From: Persicaria tinctoria
Taxonomy: Eukaryota > Streptophyta > Magnoliopsida > Caryophyllales > Polygonaceae
Reading direction: 5' to 3'
Assembly (NCBI GenBank): GCA_037127255.1
Contig: JBANSL010000016.1
Span: 6,760,501-6,824,500, forward strand
Length of the DNA stretch: 64,000 bases
In this document: positions 38,691 through 50,759 of the stretch, in pieces
Layout: every line of letters starts with the position of its first letter
Numbering within the stretch: position 1 is the first letter of the stretch
Position numbers and translations under genes: made by a program
Notes under the pieces: generated by a model
What the model was told of the DNA's origin: nothing
What the model saw: the letters and a program-made list of their open reading frames with translations, nothing else
Database searches by the model: none

Positions 38691-39994
38691 AAATGAAATC
38701 ATAAAAAAAAATCCTAGTTGAAGGAAGCGTTGCATCTAATTATGAATCACGACATAAATCACAAGCAATTCATCAACCTTGGTTGACCTCATAACCGATT
38801 CTTTAAAGACAAATTTGGTGAGTTTTCAAATTATAGTAACCGGTGGAAGTGGTATTAGCAATCACTTGAATAAATAACACAAAACCAACCATCAATATTT
38901 TCACAAGCAATACCCATGCTTGAAGGGAGGTGCGTCTACGGACCTTTCTTGAAAGATGAGTGTCAATTAATAGAAGAAGCGTTAATGGAATAAGAATTAA
39001 TTAGGAATTTGAATATTTATTGTTACAATCAAATCATGGGCAAATCTGTCATTAATAAAACAAAATCTTCAGAGGTATATTTACTAAAACAAAAATTGAA
39101 AAAGGGATAGTTACCCCATTTAACCTTTGTTGTATCCGAAAACGTCGTGGATTTGCGATCGATATCTGATGGCTCTTCAGAGTCCGTAATTTGAGATGTG
39201 CGCTAGTGTCCCCAGGGTTCTTTGTGTGCATCCTCTGTTGGCTGATTGATTTGTTCGTCATGTTGGTTTTGTTTTACGGTGTAGGATAGCTTGCACGTTT
39301 ATTTTATTTTCGCATTTTCAATTCTATTATTTACTTCGGGTTTTTCTTTTATGTCATTTGCTTCGGTTGTACATGATGGTTAGTCCATCTACCGGCTTGC
39401 CCGGTCTCTCGGTTTTTCTGTCAAGTACTTCAATTATCGGAATCGGTTATTTTTTTTGTTATTTTTTTAACGTGGGGTTCAAGGTTGTCAACTAAGTCCG
39501 ATGAGCCTGAGTCCTAATCTGTAAAGGACACGGATTAGTAAGTCAGACGACAAACGAGAGAAAGGTCCTTGATCAAAGTGAGCAAGTCTGTGATTATTTG
39601 TGGGATATTTTGGTTGTTTATAAGATTGGTGACAATTAATCAAATTTGTTTCTAATGACATTAAGTCATAGTATTTGTTTGATGACACTATTGTATAATT
39701 TTCATGATGACTTTTTTATGTGAAAGTTTTAGTTGGTGATAATATTTTGGTGATATATAATATGACGGTGACATCCACCAAAAAATAAATATGTGATATT
39801 TTTTTAATATAATTTATATATTTTAAATAATAAATAAAATTAAATCTTTTATTCTATTATGTACTGTTTATTAAAATAAGTCACAAAATAAGAGGTAAAT
39901 AAGAGTACTTACTCTTATACAATATAATAAAATATAATTAATTAACAAAATGGGTAAGAATGCAGATAATAAATAATAGCAGTGTTTTCAATAA
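38691..39994. other. Intergenic with a LINE 3'-end-like stretch
   Basis: Around 39130-39450 the sequence GGTTAGTCCATCTACCGG plus CTTGCCCGGTCTCTCGG matches the LINE/SINE tails at 29202 and 34097, but I see no poly-A tail or target duplication. The remainder is AT-rich without gene signal. Confidence 0.5.
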
Positions 39995-40180
39995 CAGATT
40001 TTCTATCCTATACCTCAAGAGCATAGTATAAGAAACCTAATTAGAAATGATTTTCTCTAGTTTAATTATTTTAGCCTTTTTAAAAATTAAATTTTCTAGG
40101 GTCGATACTCTATTTGATAGAGAATTTTTTTCAATTAGATTTCTTATTATATACCCTTAGGGTATAGGATAAAAAGACCG
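39995..40180 (+). mobile_element. 186-bp MITE, same family as 22589-22779
   Basis: The left end CAGATTTTCTATCCTATACC mirrors the right end GGGTATAGGATAAAAAGACCG. Imperfect inverted repeats extend about 60 bp inward. The flanks TTTCAATAA and TTTTAACAA agree at 7 of 9 positions, consistent with an aged 9-bp duplication. Confidence 0.78.
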
Positions 40181-40613
40181 TTTTAACAATATTTAATTAT
40201 ACTCTATATTACATGTCAATTTAAGCTTTTAAAACTAATCTTTCCTATCTTTTTGTTTAAAAAAAAAAAAAAAGATTACACACAAATAGCCAAATAGGTT
40301 GATGAATGACATGTATTATTATATTATTTATATTTTATTATATTATTTGTGCCAAATTTATTTTTATTATATGGAGTATTATACACAGACAACAGTAGTT
40401 ATGAAGGAAAAAGTGAAGTAGAAACACGAAACAAGGGAAAGACTGCAAAGACGGAACAACACACGAGATTTTTAGAGGGCCAATCCTGTTTTCTCCACTC
40501 TCCCCAGTTTCCACTTTCTAACCCTCTTTTTCAAGCACTTCCCCCCGTCCCATCGCCTAAACCCCCCACTACCCCCCCTCTCTCTCCGATCCATTTTCCG
40601 GCCGTTTCTCGTA

Positions 40614-43600
40614 ATGGCGGTGGATGAGCCAGTCCCCGACGAGCTCCGCTGCAAGCGCACCGACGGCCGCCACTGGCGCTGCAAGCGCCAGGTCATGGAT
40701 GGCAAGTTGCTCTGCGAGATTCACTCCGCTCAGGTTAAGCTTCGCAACGTCAGGATTCAGGTCCCCGATTCCCTCAAGCTCCAGAGATCTAAGCGGCCTT
40801 CTGACAAGAGGAACCCTCGCGCCCGTCCTGATCCCGCCCCGGAGTCGGCGGATGATGCCGGGGATGGCGAAATTAGGGTTAATGGGAGGGAGCATCTGGA
40901 CAGGAAGAACAAGAGGAAGCGCTCCTCGGCTTCTGATGCGGCGGATGCCGACGATCTCGCTGAGAAGAATGCCAAGAGCAAGGCGGAGGAGCTCCTGAGA
41001 GCACTCTCTGAGGGGAAGATTGAGGGGAAGAAGAAGGCCAAGAAAGCCAAGGCGGAGGAAAGCGTGGAGAAGGATAAGAAGAAGAAGAAGACGAAGAAGG
41101 ATGTGGAACAGAGTAGCGAGGAGATCACCAGAGAGTTGCCATACGGACGCATGGCGATTTCTCCCCTGTCTGATTCGGTAAAAGCACCGGCCGCTAAGCC
41201 AATTGATAATGCTGATTCCCCGCCGGTGAAATTAGGGGTAGATCCCCCCAACTATCGTCTTGTCAACCGCAGATTCCGGTCAAAAAACGTTGAGCAACCT
41301 CCAGTTAGCACTGTGAAGGTAGCATCTTAATTTAGCAACAATTGTACAGTACTAGGCTACTAGTACTTAAAATTGGATTTGCTTATTGAATTTCAATTTC
41401 TGCTTTTGTTGCTTTAGGCTGTTCCTTTTTCTCGGAATCTGACGGGGAAAATGAGAGTTGCTGGTGGTCGAGGTGGGAAAAAGAAGTGTCATTGGTGTCA
41501 GAAAGGTCGCAATGTGAGTTTGACCAAGTGCCTGAGTTGCAAAAAGAGGTTCTTCTGTTCTGATTGCATCAAAGAGAGGTAATGAATTCAATCCAGTTAT
41601 CTTTTTAGCAGTACCTTGCACTTTCATCTATGGTTTATGCAATATAGGTCTGTAACTTGATAATTGGATCCTGCGTGCATAAGGGTACTCCACCTTTGAT
41701 ATTGTAACTCTTTCATGAGAGTTAGCTGAATGAATCATGTGTGGATGACTGGATCTGAACCAATTTATGTAGTTTATTGCATAATCTGAAAATGTAACAT
41801 GATGGATAAAGCTAGATTATGTATTCGTGTGTTATTAGTTCAGAGAAGGTAATCAAATATCTCCCCGTTATTGAGCTGTAACACTTGGCATTGCTGTGTT
41901 AGTCTGAATTCCCTTACACTAATACTTTTCCATTCAGAAGTTGCTGTTCAGTTAGTTCCACATAAGAACATTGTAGTTTTGACAGTTATTTTACTTTACA
42001 GGGACCTGAACAAATTCATTAATGAGCATAGGAAAAGAATGGTAGTGTTGTATTATCTCTAACGCGGACTTTGTGTGTGGAAAAATTATTCGGATTTTTA
42101 TGCAAAGGAGCTTTGAAAAAATAATTATGTGTGGAATTGAGTGATTAAGCTGTATTGGAAATGGATAATAGAAGGAGCCACAGAAGTTGTGGTTGTCTTT
42201 GTATCCCTGTAGTACAAAGGAGAAGCAAGGAATCATTAGTGAGATTGAAATAAGTTGGTGTGAAGTGACACAGGAGGATGTATATATTATGGACACAAGT
42301 TAAATTGTGGATTTTTTCATCTATAAACTTAAACTACTGATAATCACTTTGCAAACAATTGGGTTCTGAAAGGGTTATTTTGTTAATTCCAGGATGGTTT
42401 CACCATTTTTGTATGGTCTAGTGGGTAATTGATGTATTGCATCTATTCTTAGTATGATAAAAGATATTTTGTTCTTGCTGCTTGAATTCAATATAGCATT
42501 GCATTGCACAATAATGTATTTTTTCTTCTTATTTTTAGATAAATTAAGAAGACACAGAAAATTGAAATTCCAAGTCCTATCAACTGCAGAAAAAATAGAA
42601 ATTGTTTGTAGAGCATTTTTCTTACGTCTTTTTACCTGGTTCCATCCAATATATTAGATAAAACTTGAGAGGGATCCCCATTGTGGGTTTTGGAGTTCCT
42701 CTCCGTGCTCCCTTTCCCCTAGACGAGGGAAGTAGAGATTTGAAAGATCACTCAATTAACCTCTTTCATGTATGTAGACTGTGAATGCTTCCTTGGTGTT
42801 TTTTGATCACTTTTGTTGACTGCACATCTTTGTTCCATCATTGAAAAAAGAGAGGCTATAATCTTAGTGGATTAATTTGTAATGATGTCTATCATTTGCT
42901 GATCAATTATCTCTTCTTATGGTTATCAGTGATGAATATATTTCATACAAACAGCTCCCTCCATATGCAAGCTTCCATATCCTATGGGTTTTGCATGTCT
43001 TATGATTTCATTCGTGCTTATGATTTAAGGTCCATTGAAGCACGCGAAATTAAGCAAAAGTGCCCAGTTTGCCACGGAACTTGTGAATGCAATGCTTGTT
43101 CAAATAGCCATCAAAAGGATGTCAGCTCAGAGGTAAATTTCTCTCTGTACTAGAATCTTATTCGTGCCAAGTGAACATCGATGTGGTACCTTAAAAGGTA
43201 TATGCTATTTTTCACAGGATAACTTGAAGAAGCAATGTAAGATGAGCAAATATCTTTCTTTGCATTACATGATCAATTTGGTTCTTCCAATCCTTGAACA
43301 AATCAATGAAGAGCAGAGGATAGAACTGGAGATGGAAGCAAAATTGAAAGGTTATAAGTTATAATTTATATGTTATTTTAGACAGTATGTTTGGCTGTTT
43401 GCTATCTTCTTTAGTTCTCTGTTCTGATATACTGTCAAATACAGAGCAAAGTCTTTCTGAGGTTGACATTCTGCAAGCTGAGTTTGGTGAGAAGAAGGAA
43501 ATTTTGTGGTATGTCCTTTATTGCATTAGTTTTTAAAGTCTAATTCATTTGATATATGTGAGTTTAATTCTCATCTCTCCTCTTCCAGCAATAAATGCAG

Positions 43601-46600
43601 CTCTTTTATACTGGATATGCACAGAAGGTGCCCAAGTTGTTCATATAACCTCTGCTTAAGCTGCTGTCAGGTTACTCGAGATCTGATGCTCCAAGGTACT
43701 AAATCTTCTAGTAGGAAGAAATCTTCCTCTGGGGGCAATGCACATACAGATGAGAAAAAATCTATGCAAAATGTTGGCAGTTCGGAAAGTGATTCTCTTT
43801 CTCCATTATCTAGCCCAAGAGCATACAGTGGCAATCTATCTTGCCCATCCTTAGAGCTTGGTGGTTGTAGCAGTAGCATTCTTGATTTGAGATGCATTTA
43901 TCCACCGAATTTCACCAGAGAGCTGGAAATAAGTGCAAAAGAAATTATTTTGGGCCATGAGTCACCAAAAATTGTCGGTCCTTCTTTGCACTGTTCACTT
44001 TGTTCAGCCATGGCTCGAGAAGGTGGTAATAGAAAGGAATTGCTAGAAGCTTGTCGAAGGAAACATCCAGGGGATAACTTTCTGTACTGCCCCAGCATTC
44101 ATGATGATTATGACACCCTTTTTGTACACTTCCAGAAACACTGGCGCAATTTTCATCCAGTTATAGTTCGTGACTTGCTGGAAAAAGCTTCTGAATTGAC
44201 TTGGAATCCAATAGGCATGTTCTCCAATTACCTAAATACGGACTTATCTAGTTTTGAAAATGATAATGAAAAGGCTGGCGCTCCAAATTGCATGGACTGG
44301 TATAAGGTTAGCAGATTTATTTTTTAAACACTGTTGCATTTGAATTCAGTGTCCCCAAAATATGCGTGGAAGTCTGCTACTTTTGCCTCGTTCTCCCCCA
44401 CACTATCATGCATGTTTAATTAACTTACCATCTTGTGTTGTTACTAATACTCTGTTTTCATTTACAGGTTGAATTCATTAATAAAGAATCCTACAATGGA
44501 TCACCGATGGGGATGGTACAGTCAAATCACGAGACATTGAGATTAAAGGCTAAACTCTCTTCAGTCTCGTGTCAGAGGGTTTTTTCTGCTCATTATGCTG
44601 AAATTTTAAATGTTTTACCTATCCAAGAGTACACAAATCCCATTTCTGGACTTTTAAATCTTGCTGGAAGGTTAGCAGAAGATTCCAAAGTTTCTGAGTT
44701 CAGTCCACAAATACACATTACTTGCGGCCGTGATAAGGACATTAGGAGTGCAGAGTCGGGTGATGCACTTTGTCACAACTTGCACGATCTGGTATGTGTT
44801 TCCTTTTCACATGGTTATCTGATCACCTCTTCAAATTGGGTTTTTTCTTCACATTAACCTATTCATGTGTCTGCTACTTTGGCAATGTTCTTATATGCAC
44901 ATGCAATTATTATTAGCTACATGTTCTGTGAATATGTGCTTGGTTATTAATTCTTTCTTCATCATGGTTCAGGTTAATATTCTGGTTCATGCTTCGGATT
45001 TTTCACCATCTACAGATCAGGTTAATAAAATTAAGACATTGGTAAGAATGAAGAACGTCAAGGATTTGGGAGGTTGTGACAGTCGTGATCTGGATAATGG
45101 GATAACCAAGGAACATGGCAAGATCACAGAAGAGGTAGGACAGCCAGAGAGGAATGTTAACGGAACAGATGCTACATCTAGTTTTTCTACAGCCATTGAG
45201 GATAATCCTGTTGATATTGTGGGGAACTCAACTGTCAAAGCTCCAGCTTCTGAGACTGAGTCTGACTCTTCAGTGATGTGCTCCGGTTCTAGTGATAACC
45301 GGGATAAAACCACGGGTGAGACGTTTCCTGTAGATCGTACTGAACCCTCCATTTCGGAAAAAGAGTCTAGTCAAGAGACGCCTTGTGGCATCCAGTGGGA
45401 TGTGTTCCGGAGACAAGATACTCCGAAACTTCTAGAATACATTCGCAAGCACTCTGAAGAGTTCTACAATGCATGTGGCTCATCACAGCATGTGAAAGCA
45501 GAGGTAACATGAGATTTCGAGCTCTACACCTTTCTTATAGGGTTTAATTGTTTAGTACTGATGAATATTCACCCCTCTGCAGGATTTTGAGCCAATCATT
45601 GATGGAAGTTTCTTTCTCGATTCTGCACATAAAATGAAGCTCAAAGAGGAATTCAGTAAGCAATATATGCAGTTTACGGTTCCTATTTCTTTCTTTTTTT
45701 TCCTTTTACCTGTTAGGAAGAGTAACTGTATTAAAATATAATCGCCTGCATTCAGAAATTGAACCCTGGACATTCAACCAAAGACTTGGAGAAGCTGTTC
45801 TCATACCTGCAGGCTGTCCATATCAGATGAGGAATCTCAAGGTAAAAAATGTATGACTAGAAAGTTGAGTTAATGATCTTCGTTACTGAATGAAAATTGA
45901 ATCGATCTGCTGCCTGAAATTTTGGATGAATTTACTCTTTAGGGGTTTTTTGGTCAAAACTGGGAAAGGGAAAGGGCAAGGAATCAAAGATGGATAATAT
46001 AGATCAATAAGTGAAATAGAGGGGGACAATGATCTGATTTTATGAGTTTAGATGAGGAAAGGGAGGGTTTTGTCGCTCCATGCCCAAAATGGGATTAAAA
46101 TGGAGGGAAGTAAACAAATTTTGGAAAATGAGTAAAGAAGGGCATTGAGTAAAATTATCATAATCTAAAATTAGACTAGATTCATTTCCTTTTCCCTTTT
46201 GGGTTGCGTATTTTAGGCCTGAGCCAGTTATGGGTTTTATTTCATGTGAATTAATTTTCAACATATTTTAGCGAGCTTCAATGGTGTATTGGAGAGATGG
46301 GCAATTGGTATTTTGACTCAAATTAGTTCATCAACTAAACAAAACGAGGCCATTGTACAGGGGGTGATAAATCAGTTTCCTTCTAGGATTTTAATGGCTC
46401 CCGAATCTGACAGTGCTTTTCATATTGTTTTCAGTCGTGTGTGAATGTTGTTCTGGAGTTTGTTTCCCCTGAACATGCCGGTGAGTGCATCAAGTTGGCT
46501 GACAAGCTTCAGGATCTCCCTGCTGCCAACAAGCCGAAAGCATCCAGGGTGCAGGTGAACTCTTAAGCTGCATTTTACCAATTTCTTGATGCCCGTCCTT

Positions 46601-46729
46601 AAAATGTCATTTCCTCAAAAAGTTTTATGGTGTTGAAAACAGGTGGAGAAGATGGTGATAAACAAGATCGGCAAAGCCATTGAGGAAATGCGCAGCGAAG
46701 CCGATAAGCCGTCTCTCCCTGAATCATGA
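40614..46729 (+). CDS. WRC-RING-JmjC protein, JMJ24-like, lacking the iron-binding residues
   Basis: Twelve exons: 40614-41318, 41418-41578, 43030-43132, 43218-43350, 43445-43508, 43589-44306, 44468-44791, 44973-45503, 45583-45655, 45756-45841, 46435-46554 and 46643-46729. All borders are GT..AG and in phase; 1034 residues. A WRC motif (Cys13, Cys23, Cys34, His37) precedes a Lys/Glu-rich nuclear region. Cys-rich RING/zinc fingers follow ([38 protein letters not shown]; about 259-415), and the JmjC domain starts near 670. In KDM3-type enzymes iron is held by HxD and a later His. Here the aligned residues appear to be Cys730, Asn732 and Tyr960 (CPYQMRN), so demethylase activity is unlikely. Arabidopsis JMJ24 is reported to act instead as a RING E3 ligase on the methyltransferase CMT3. 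A Ser/Glu-rich stretch fills about 760-880. Confidence 0.93.
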
Positions 46730-47117
46730 TCTCAGTTGCCTACTTGCCTTGTTTATTTCGAAATTCAGTGTAAATTATGATACCTCCTGTGTCAGTGCTT
46801 GTACTGTGCCAACTGTTATTTAGTGGAGTCTGTACATGTTACATAAGACAACATTGAGCCACTCCCTTATTTTTTATGGCTCTTAGTTCCTTCATATCTG
46901 ACAGCTAATGCTTTGTAGTACTGTATGTTTTAGGGTTTTTATTTAGGCCTTCCATGTTGCTGTAGCCTGTAGGGTTCTTTGTGTAAAAGGTGCAACCCTA
47001 AAGTTCTGTAGCAGCTGGAGCTGAGTTATTTCAAATTCCGGAGACTGTTAATATGACCACATTCGATATCAGGTGTGTAAGTGTGTTGACTAACCAACTA
47101 CTGAACGGACACAAAAA
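46730..47117. other. Shared 3' intergenic region of two convergent genes
   Basis: 388 bp between the stop codons of the JmjC gene (+) and the MFT-like gene (-). It holds the two 3' UTRs. No other feature seen. Confidence 0.6.
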
Positions 47118-48865
47118 TCAGCGTAGTTTTCTTGCAGTTTCCTTCTTTGAGTTGAAGTATGCCACTGCCACTGGCAGCCCAAGGTTGTTAGCTGATGCAA
47201 ACCGCCTTGTATTGAAGTTGCCGCGGACACTGACAGCCTGGTCAGGCCAGTGGATATCGGAAGCTGAACCGAGGGGTTTGTGTTGCTTGAACAACGAGAA
47301 GACATAACGGTGAATGCCGGCTAGGGGCCTTGGCCCCATGTACTCCATCACCTCCTTCCCTGAATGAAAAAGGGTCCAACGCACATTTCACAAAAACAGC
47401 AAAAAGGGGACTACCTTTTACTAGTTTTTATTTCAAAAGGATTAGTCGATAACCTCTAAATCTCACGAAATACCAAAAAACTCGTTACTTTTAAAAGAGA
47501 AAGAAGGCAAACCTTTAGAAGCATCCATGCCTCCAGGTATGTCTAAGACAACCCTGTATGTACCGAGTCGAAATATCTCAATTAGATGCATTATTTTTGT
47601 TCAAGTAACCAGCTTCACTTGGGGGCTATATAGTGCGATATGTTGATTTTTACCACTTACCAGTGTAGCCATTCTCGTAACTCCGGGTCGCTAGGACTTG
47701 GAGCATCAGGATCCACCATCACCTAAATTTGAACAACAATACAAAAAAATATTGGACAAATTTTAATTTGAAGTTTTTTTTATAATATCGTTTTATGTGT
47801 AAAAATCAATACCTTATCTTTCCATTCCCCCGTTATCTAAACAAACGAGCCCAAAGATGTGTACTATTATTGTTCATGCAAAACTTATAAGTTCTTTTCC
47901 ACTCATGGAGAAACTAAAGGCCAAAGTTTGATTGAAACTTTAATTATGTACCTATAATAAGTCCTTATTATATCAACAACGAGATCATAAACTTGCATGC
48001 GTGCAGTGGCGGAGCTAGAGGTGCTTGGGAATGGGCCCTAGCCGGAAAAAAATAAATATTATTTTTGTATATATTTAGTATTTTTAAGGGAATATAACAT
48101 CTATTTAAAACAAGAATGATATCTAACAAAATGGTAAAGGAAATAAGGAGAATCAAAAAGTCTCAAATACAATTATCAAGTTCTTCCCTTTTTATTTGTT
48201 TTAGCATTAATTCTTCTTGATTTCTCTCTATATTTTTTGTTTCTATCAACTATTTCATTAAAAAATAGTATCATATTTATATTTACATTACACATTTTAT
48301 TTCAATATTGTTTTAAAAGTAATTCTTCGTGATTTTTTCTATATTTTTTTGTTTCTCTTCTATTATTTGGTCACTCTCAACTATTTAAATACAAAAAATC
48401 ATTAAAAAATCACAATTTTCGTGTTTTTTCAATATTATTTTTAAAAAAAAATCTTCTTAATAAGTATAAAAAAAATAAAAATTCACGAATATTTTTTAGC
48501 ACCCCAGACAGAAATCCTAGCTTTGCCACGCATGCCTGCAGATTAATGGATTACAATGTACAGTATATATTCACATTTTCCGGGTCAGAGCAAATCAATA
48601 TGCTTAATAAGTATAGACATGTCTAATAAGTCGAGATACATATACAAATACGTACTAGTGTGAAGAAGTCGGAAGAGGAAGAAGGGGAGTTGACGAGGAC
48701 GAGAGGGCGATCGACGGCGGCAGAGGGCTTCATCTCGCAGCCGTTGGCAACCTGCCGTGAGGAGTACCGAACCTTAAGGTCAACGGTGGGGATGAACGGG
48801 TCAACGACGTCTCCGACCACCCTCCCCATCACCAACGGATGTATGGAGCGACCCGCCATCGCCAT
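47118..48865 (-). CDS. MFT: PEBP-family protein, MOTHER OF FT AND TFL1-like
   Basis: Four exons, the standard FT/TFL1 gene layout: 48656-48865, 47661-47722, 47513-47553 and 47118-47359. All borders and phases are consistent; 184 residues. Key motifs are PLVMGRVVGDVVDPF at the start, the ligand-pocket motif DPDAPSPSDP, REWLHW, DIPGG, YMGPRP, GIHRY and FNTRRF..LGLPVA. At the position that is Tyr in FT and His in TFL1 this protein has Trp (REWLHW), the MFT state, and NGCEMKPS also fits MFT. The C-terminus (KKETARKLR) lacks the usual MFT EPA motif, so it may be a divergent paralogue. MFT proteins act mainly in seed dormancy and germination under ABA/GA control. Intron 1 carries a 524-bp transposon. 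Start: MAMAG; Met3 is an alternative. Confidence 0.93.
48006..48529. mobile_element. MULE-like MITE in MFT intron 1
   Basis: The left end GTGGCGGAGCTAG mirrors the right end (reverse complement GTGGCAAAGCTAG). It is flanked by GCATGCGTGCA (47995-48005) and GCATGCCTGCA (48530-48540), an 11-bp duplication with one mismatch. The interior is AT-rich and non-coding. GTGGCGGAGC-type ends are frequent in plant genomes. Confidence 0.8.
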
Positions 48866-49539
48866 TACATGTGCTTTACTAATGCAACTGATCGATCAGC
48901 TCACTCTCAATTTTAAAGCAGATCGAACGAAGAGGAAAGAGAGAGATGAACAGATAAGTGACACGTAGCAGGGGGCTTTGTACGAGAGGATGACACGTTG
49001 TGACCGACTTGGGATTGCGCCACCTCGACACGTGTCCTCTTGTATGCGTTCTGTCGTCATCAACTATATATAATATTCCTCGTTATACATTTTATAATTA
49101 GTTGTTGTTTCGTTGTTGAGATGGTGATGCAGTGATGTCAAGTTTTTCTAACTTTTCCCAATCAACCGATCCAATCAAATATCTGTGACAGATGCATTTC
49201 ATCGGCTGTATAATAAGATCCGTGGAATCCGATTCGGCTCCTTAATTCTCTTTTTTATTTCTCTCTTTTGAATGAACTCAACTTAATTTTTTCCCACGTT
49301 CCTACAACTTAATCCGACTAAAGGCGACTAAAGGCTGTAGTTTGGGTAATTACTTTTAGCAACCGTCCAGCTTATTTTTTATGGACATGTATGTGGAGAT
49401 CTTTGAAATGAACAAAATCAAGTATCTCAAAATAGGCTAAATTTGGTGTCTGTGTTCATTTATAGGTGCAATCTTTGTCAGGAACAGAATAAAATATGAT
49501 GGCTCATTTGTTAGATGGTCAATTTGATTGAGAAGTTGA
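48866..49539. other. Upstream region of the MFT-like gene
   Basis: This contains CACGTG-like cores near 48962 (ACACGTAG) and 49030 (ACACGTGTCC), the second a good ACGTGTC-type ABA-response element about 165 bp upstream of the start. No gene seen. A TATA-like CAACTATATATAAT lies near 49061 on the plus strand only. Confidence 0.45.
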
Positions 49540-50079
49540 GAGTCAAAATGTCGGTATATTCGGCTCAACTGTTCTGAGGTTGCTGCTTCTTTGTGCAGTT
49601 CAGTTGAGGGTTATGTTACAGGGATTTTCATCAAGGCATAAAGCAATGATGGATTGGTATAGTGGACTCGACACGAAAGACTTTGTTGTTCCAAAAGACG
49701 AAGAATTGTTGGATGTCTTTCCTTGGCAGGATGCTTGGCAACAATGGGGAATGAGTGGATCACAGAGCTTTGGATGGCCTATGAGATTTGAGCCTCTAAA
49801 GAGAAGAGAACAGACCTGCCTGATGAAAAGAACCATCAGAAAGCGTTGCTTGGGAAAGCAAATGGACAGGTTTCTCTTCATGAATCAGAAAATCCGAACG
49901 ACTTCAGTATGGCTAGTGGATGGCCCAAGGATACTTGGTGCGGAAATGCAATGGCCTATGTTCATCGCAAGGATTTCCATTTCAATGATCTTATGAAGAA
50001 CGACCACATGGATGACATATTCTTGTACAATCATCTCATCTTTGTTCCGAAACAACCCAGCTCTGTTCAGCTGACTTAA
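49540..50079 (+). pseudogene. Frameshifted coding remnant, unrecognised
   Basis: From about 49605 one frame reads RHKAMMDWYSGLDTKDFVVP, then DEELLDVFPWQDAWQQWG. Near 49748 the protein-like reading jumps to another frame (NEWITELWMAYEI) and meets TGA at 49789-49791. Past that, the same frame continues with TDLPDEKNHQKALLGKAN and ENPNDFSMASGWPKDTWCGN, then a hydrophobic end, stopping at 50077-50079. One frameshift plus one stop codon therefore break an otherwise coherent ~160-residue C-terminal sequence. No intron border explains the jump. I do not recognise the family. It may be the last exon of a decayed gene or a retrocopy; no poly-A tail was found. Confidence 0.5.
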
Positions 50080-50759
50080 TGTTCGAGTTGCCAGGCGTTT
50101 CTGGTGTTATACAAAGTACACAAGGTTCACAAGGTTCACAAGATTTCAAACCCAGCGTTAGCAACAACACCAAAAGCTCGGGCCTGACTGAACGACATGT
50201 GCCAAACCCAGCGTAATACAAAGTACCATTCTTTGATTTCTTAATTCTGTAGCTCGGGCGAAACATCGACAGCAGAATCTGAAACCAACACCATTGACAG
50301 AGAGCTGTTGCAAATTTCGTGTTCAAGAAGGTGGATGTCAACACACGGGATCTTCTTCCTTCAATGTCAGCAACTAAACACTGTCAGCAACTAAACACAA
50401 ATGTGAAGCTTTTGATGAAAATAAAAACACCAAATAACATCAGCTTCAGCCCACCAGAGATATTTGAGTATCCTCCAACCTGATCATGTTGTGCTGACCC
50501 AGAAGTTCCGAACTGAACTCAAACCTGAAACAGTTGGATCTGCTGGAGGATTTCGAAGAACCAGCTATTAAATAACAACAATGACAGGTCTGTATTCAAT
50601 CCCCCTGTGAGCATATGGTTTCTTGCTTATTAGGAAGCCTATTAAATAGAATGATTCTTGATGCTTCTCTACCGTGACCACTGGGATCTCCTACAACAAA
50701 ATAGGGCTCATAGAAGCCTAAACTATAGCAAAAACAACAAGCAGAGTTGCGGCAGCTTA
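50080..50759. other. Intergenic, 3' flanks
   Basis: Between the broken remnant and the 3' end of the mL54 gene. No further coding signal; short direct repeats such as CACAAGGTT near 50120. Confidence 0.5.

Noticed and set aside
40472..41251. Long minus-strand frames opposite JmjC exon 1
   Set aside because: They are shadows of a Lys/Glu-rich coding exon; the translations are low-complexity Ser/Leu.
48866..48968. Plus-strand frame across the MFT exon 1 and promoter
   Set aside because: It is antisense to the PEBP coding exon with no family match.
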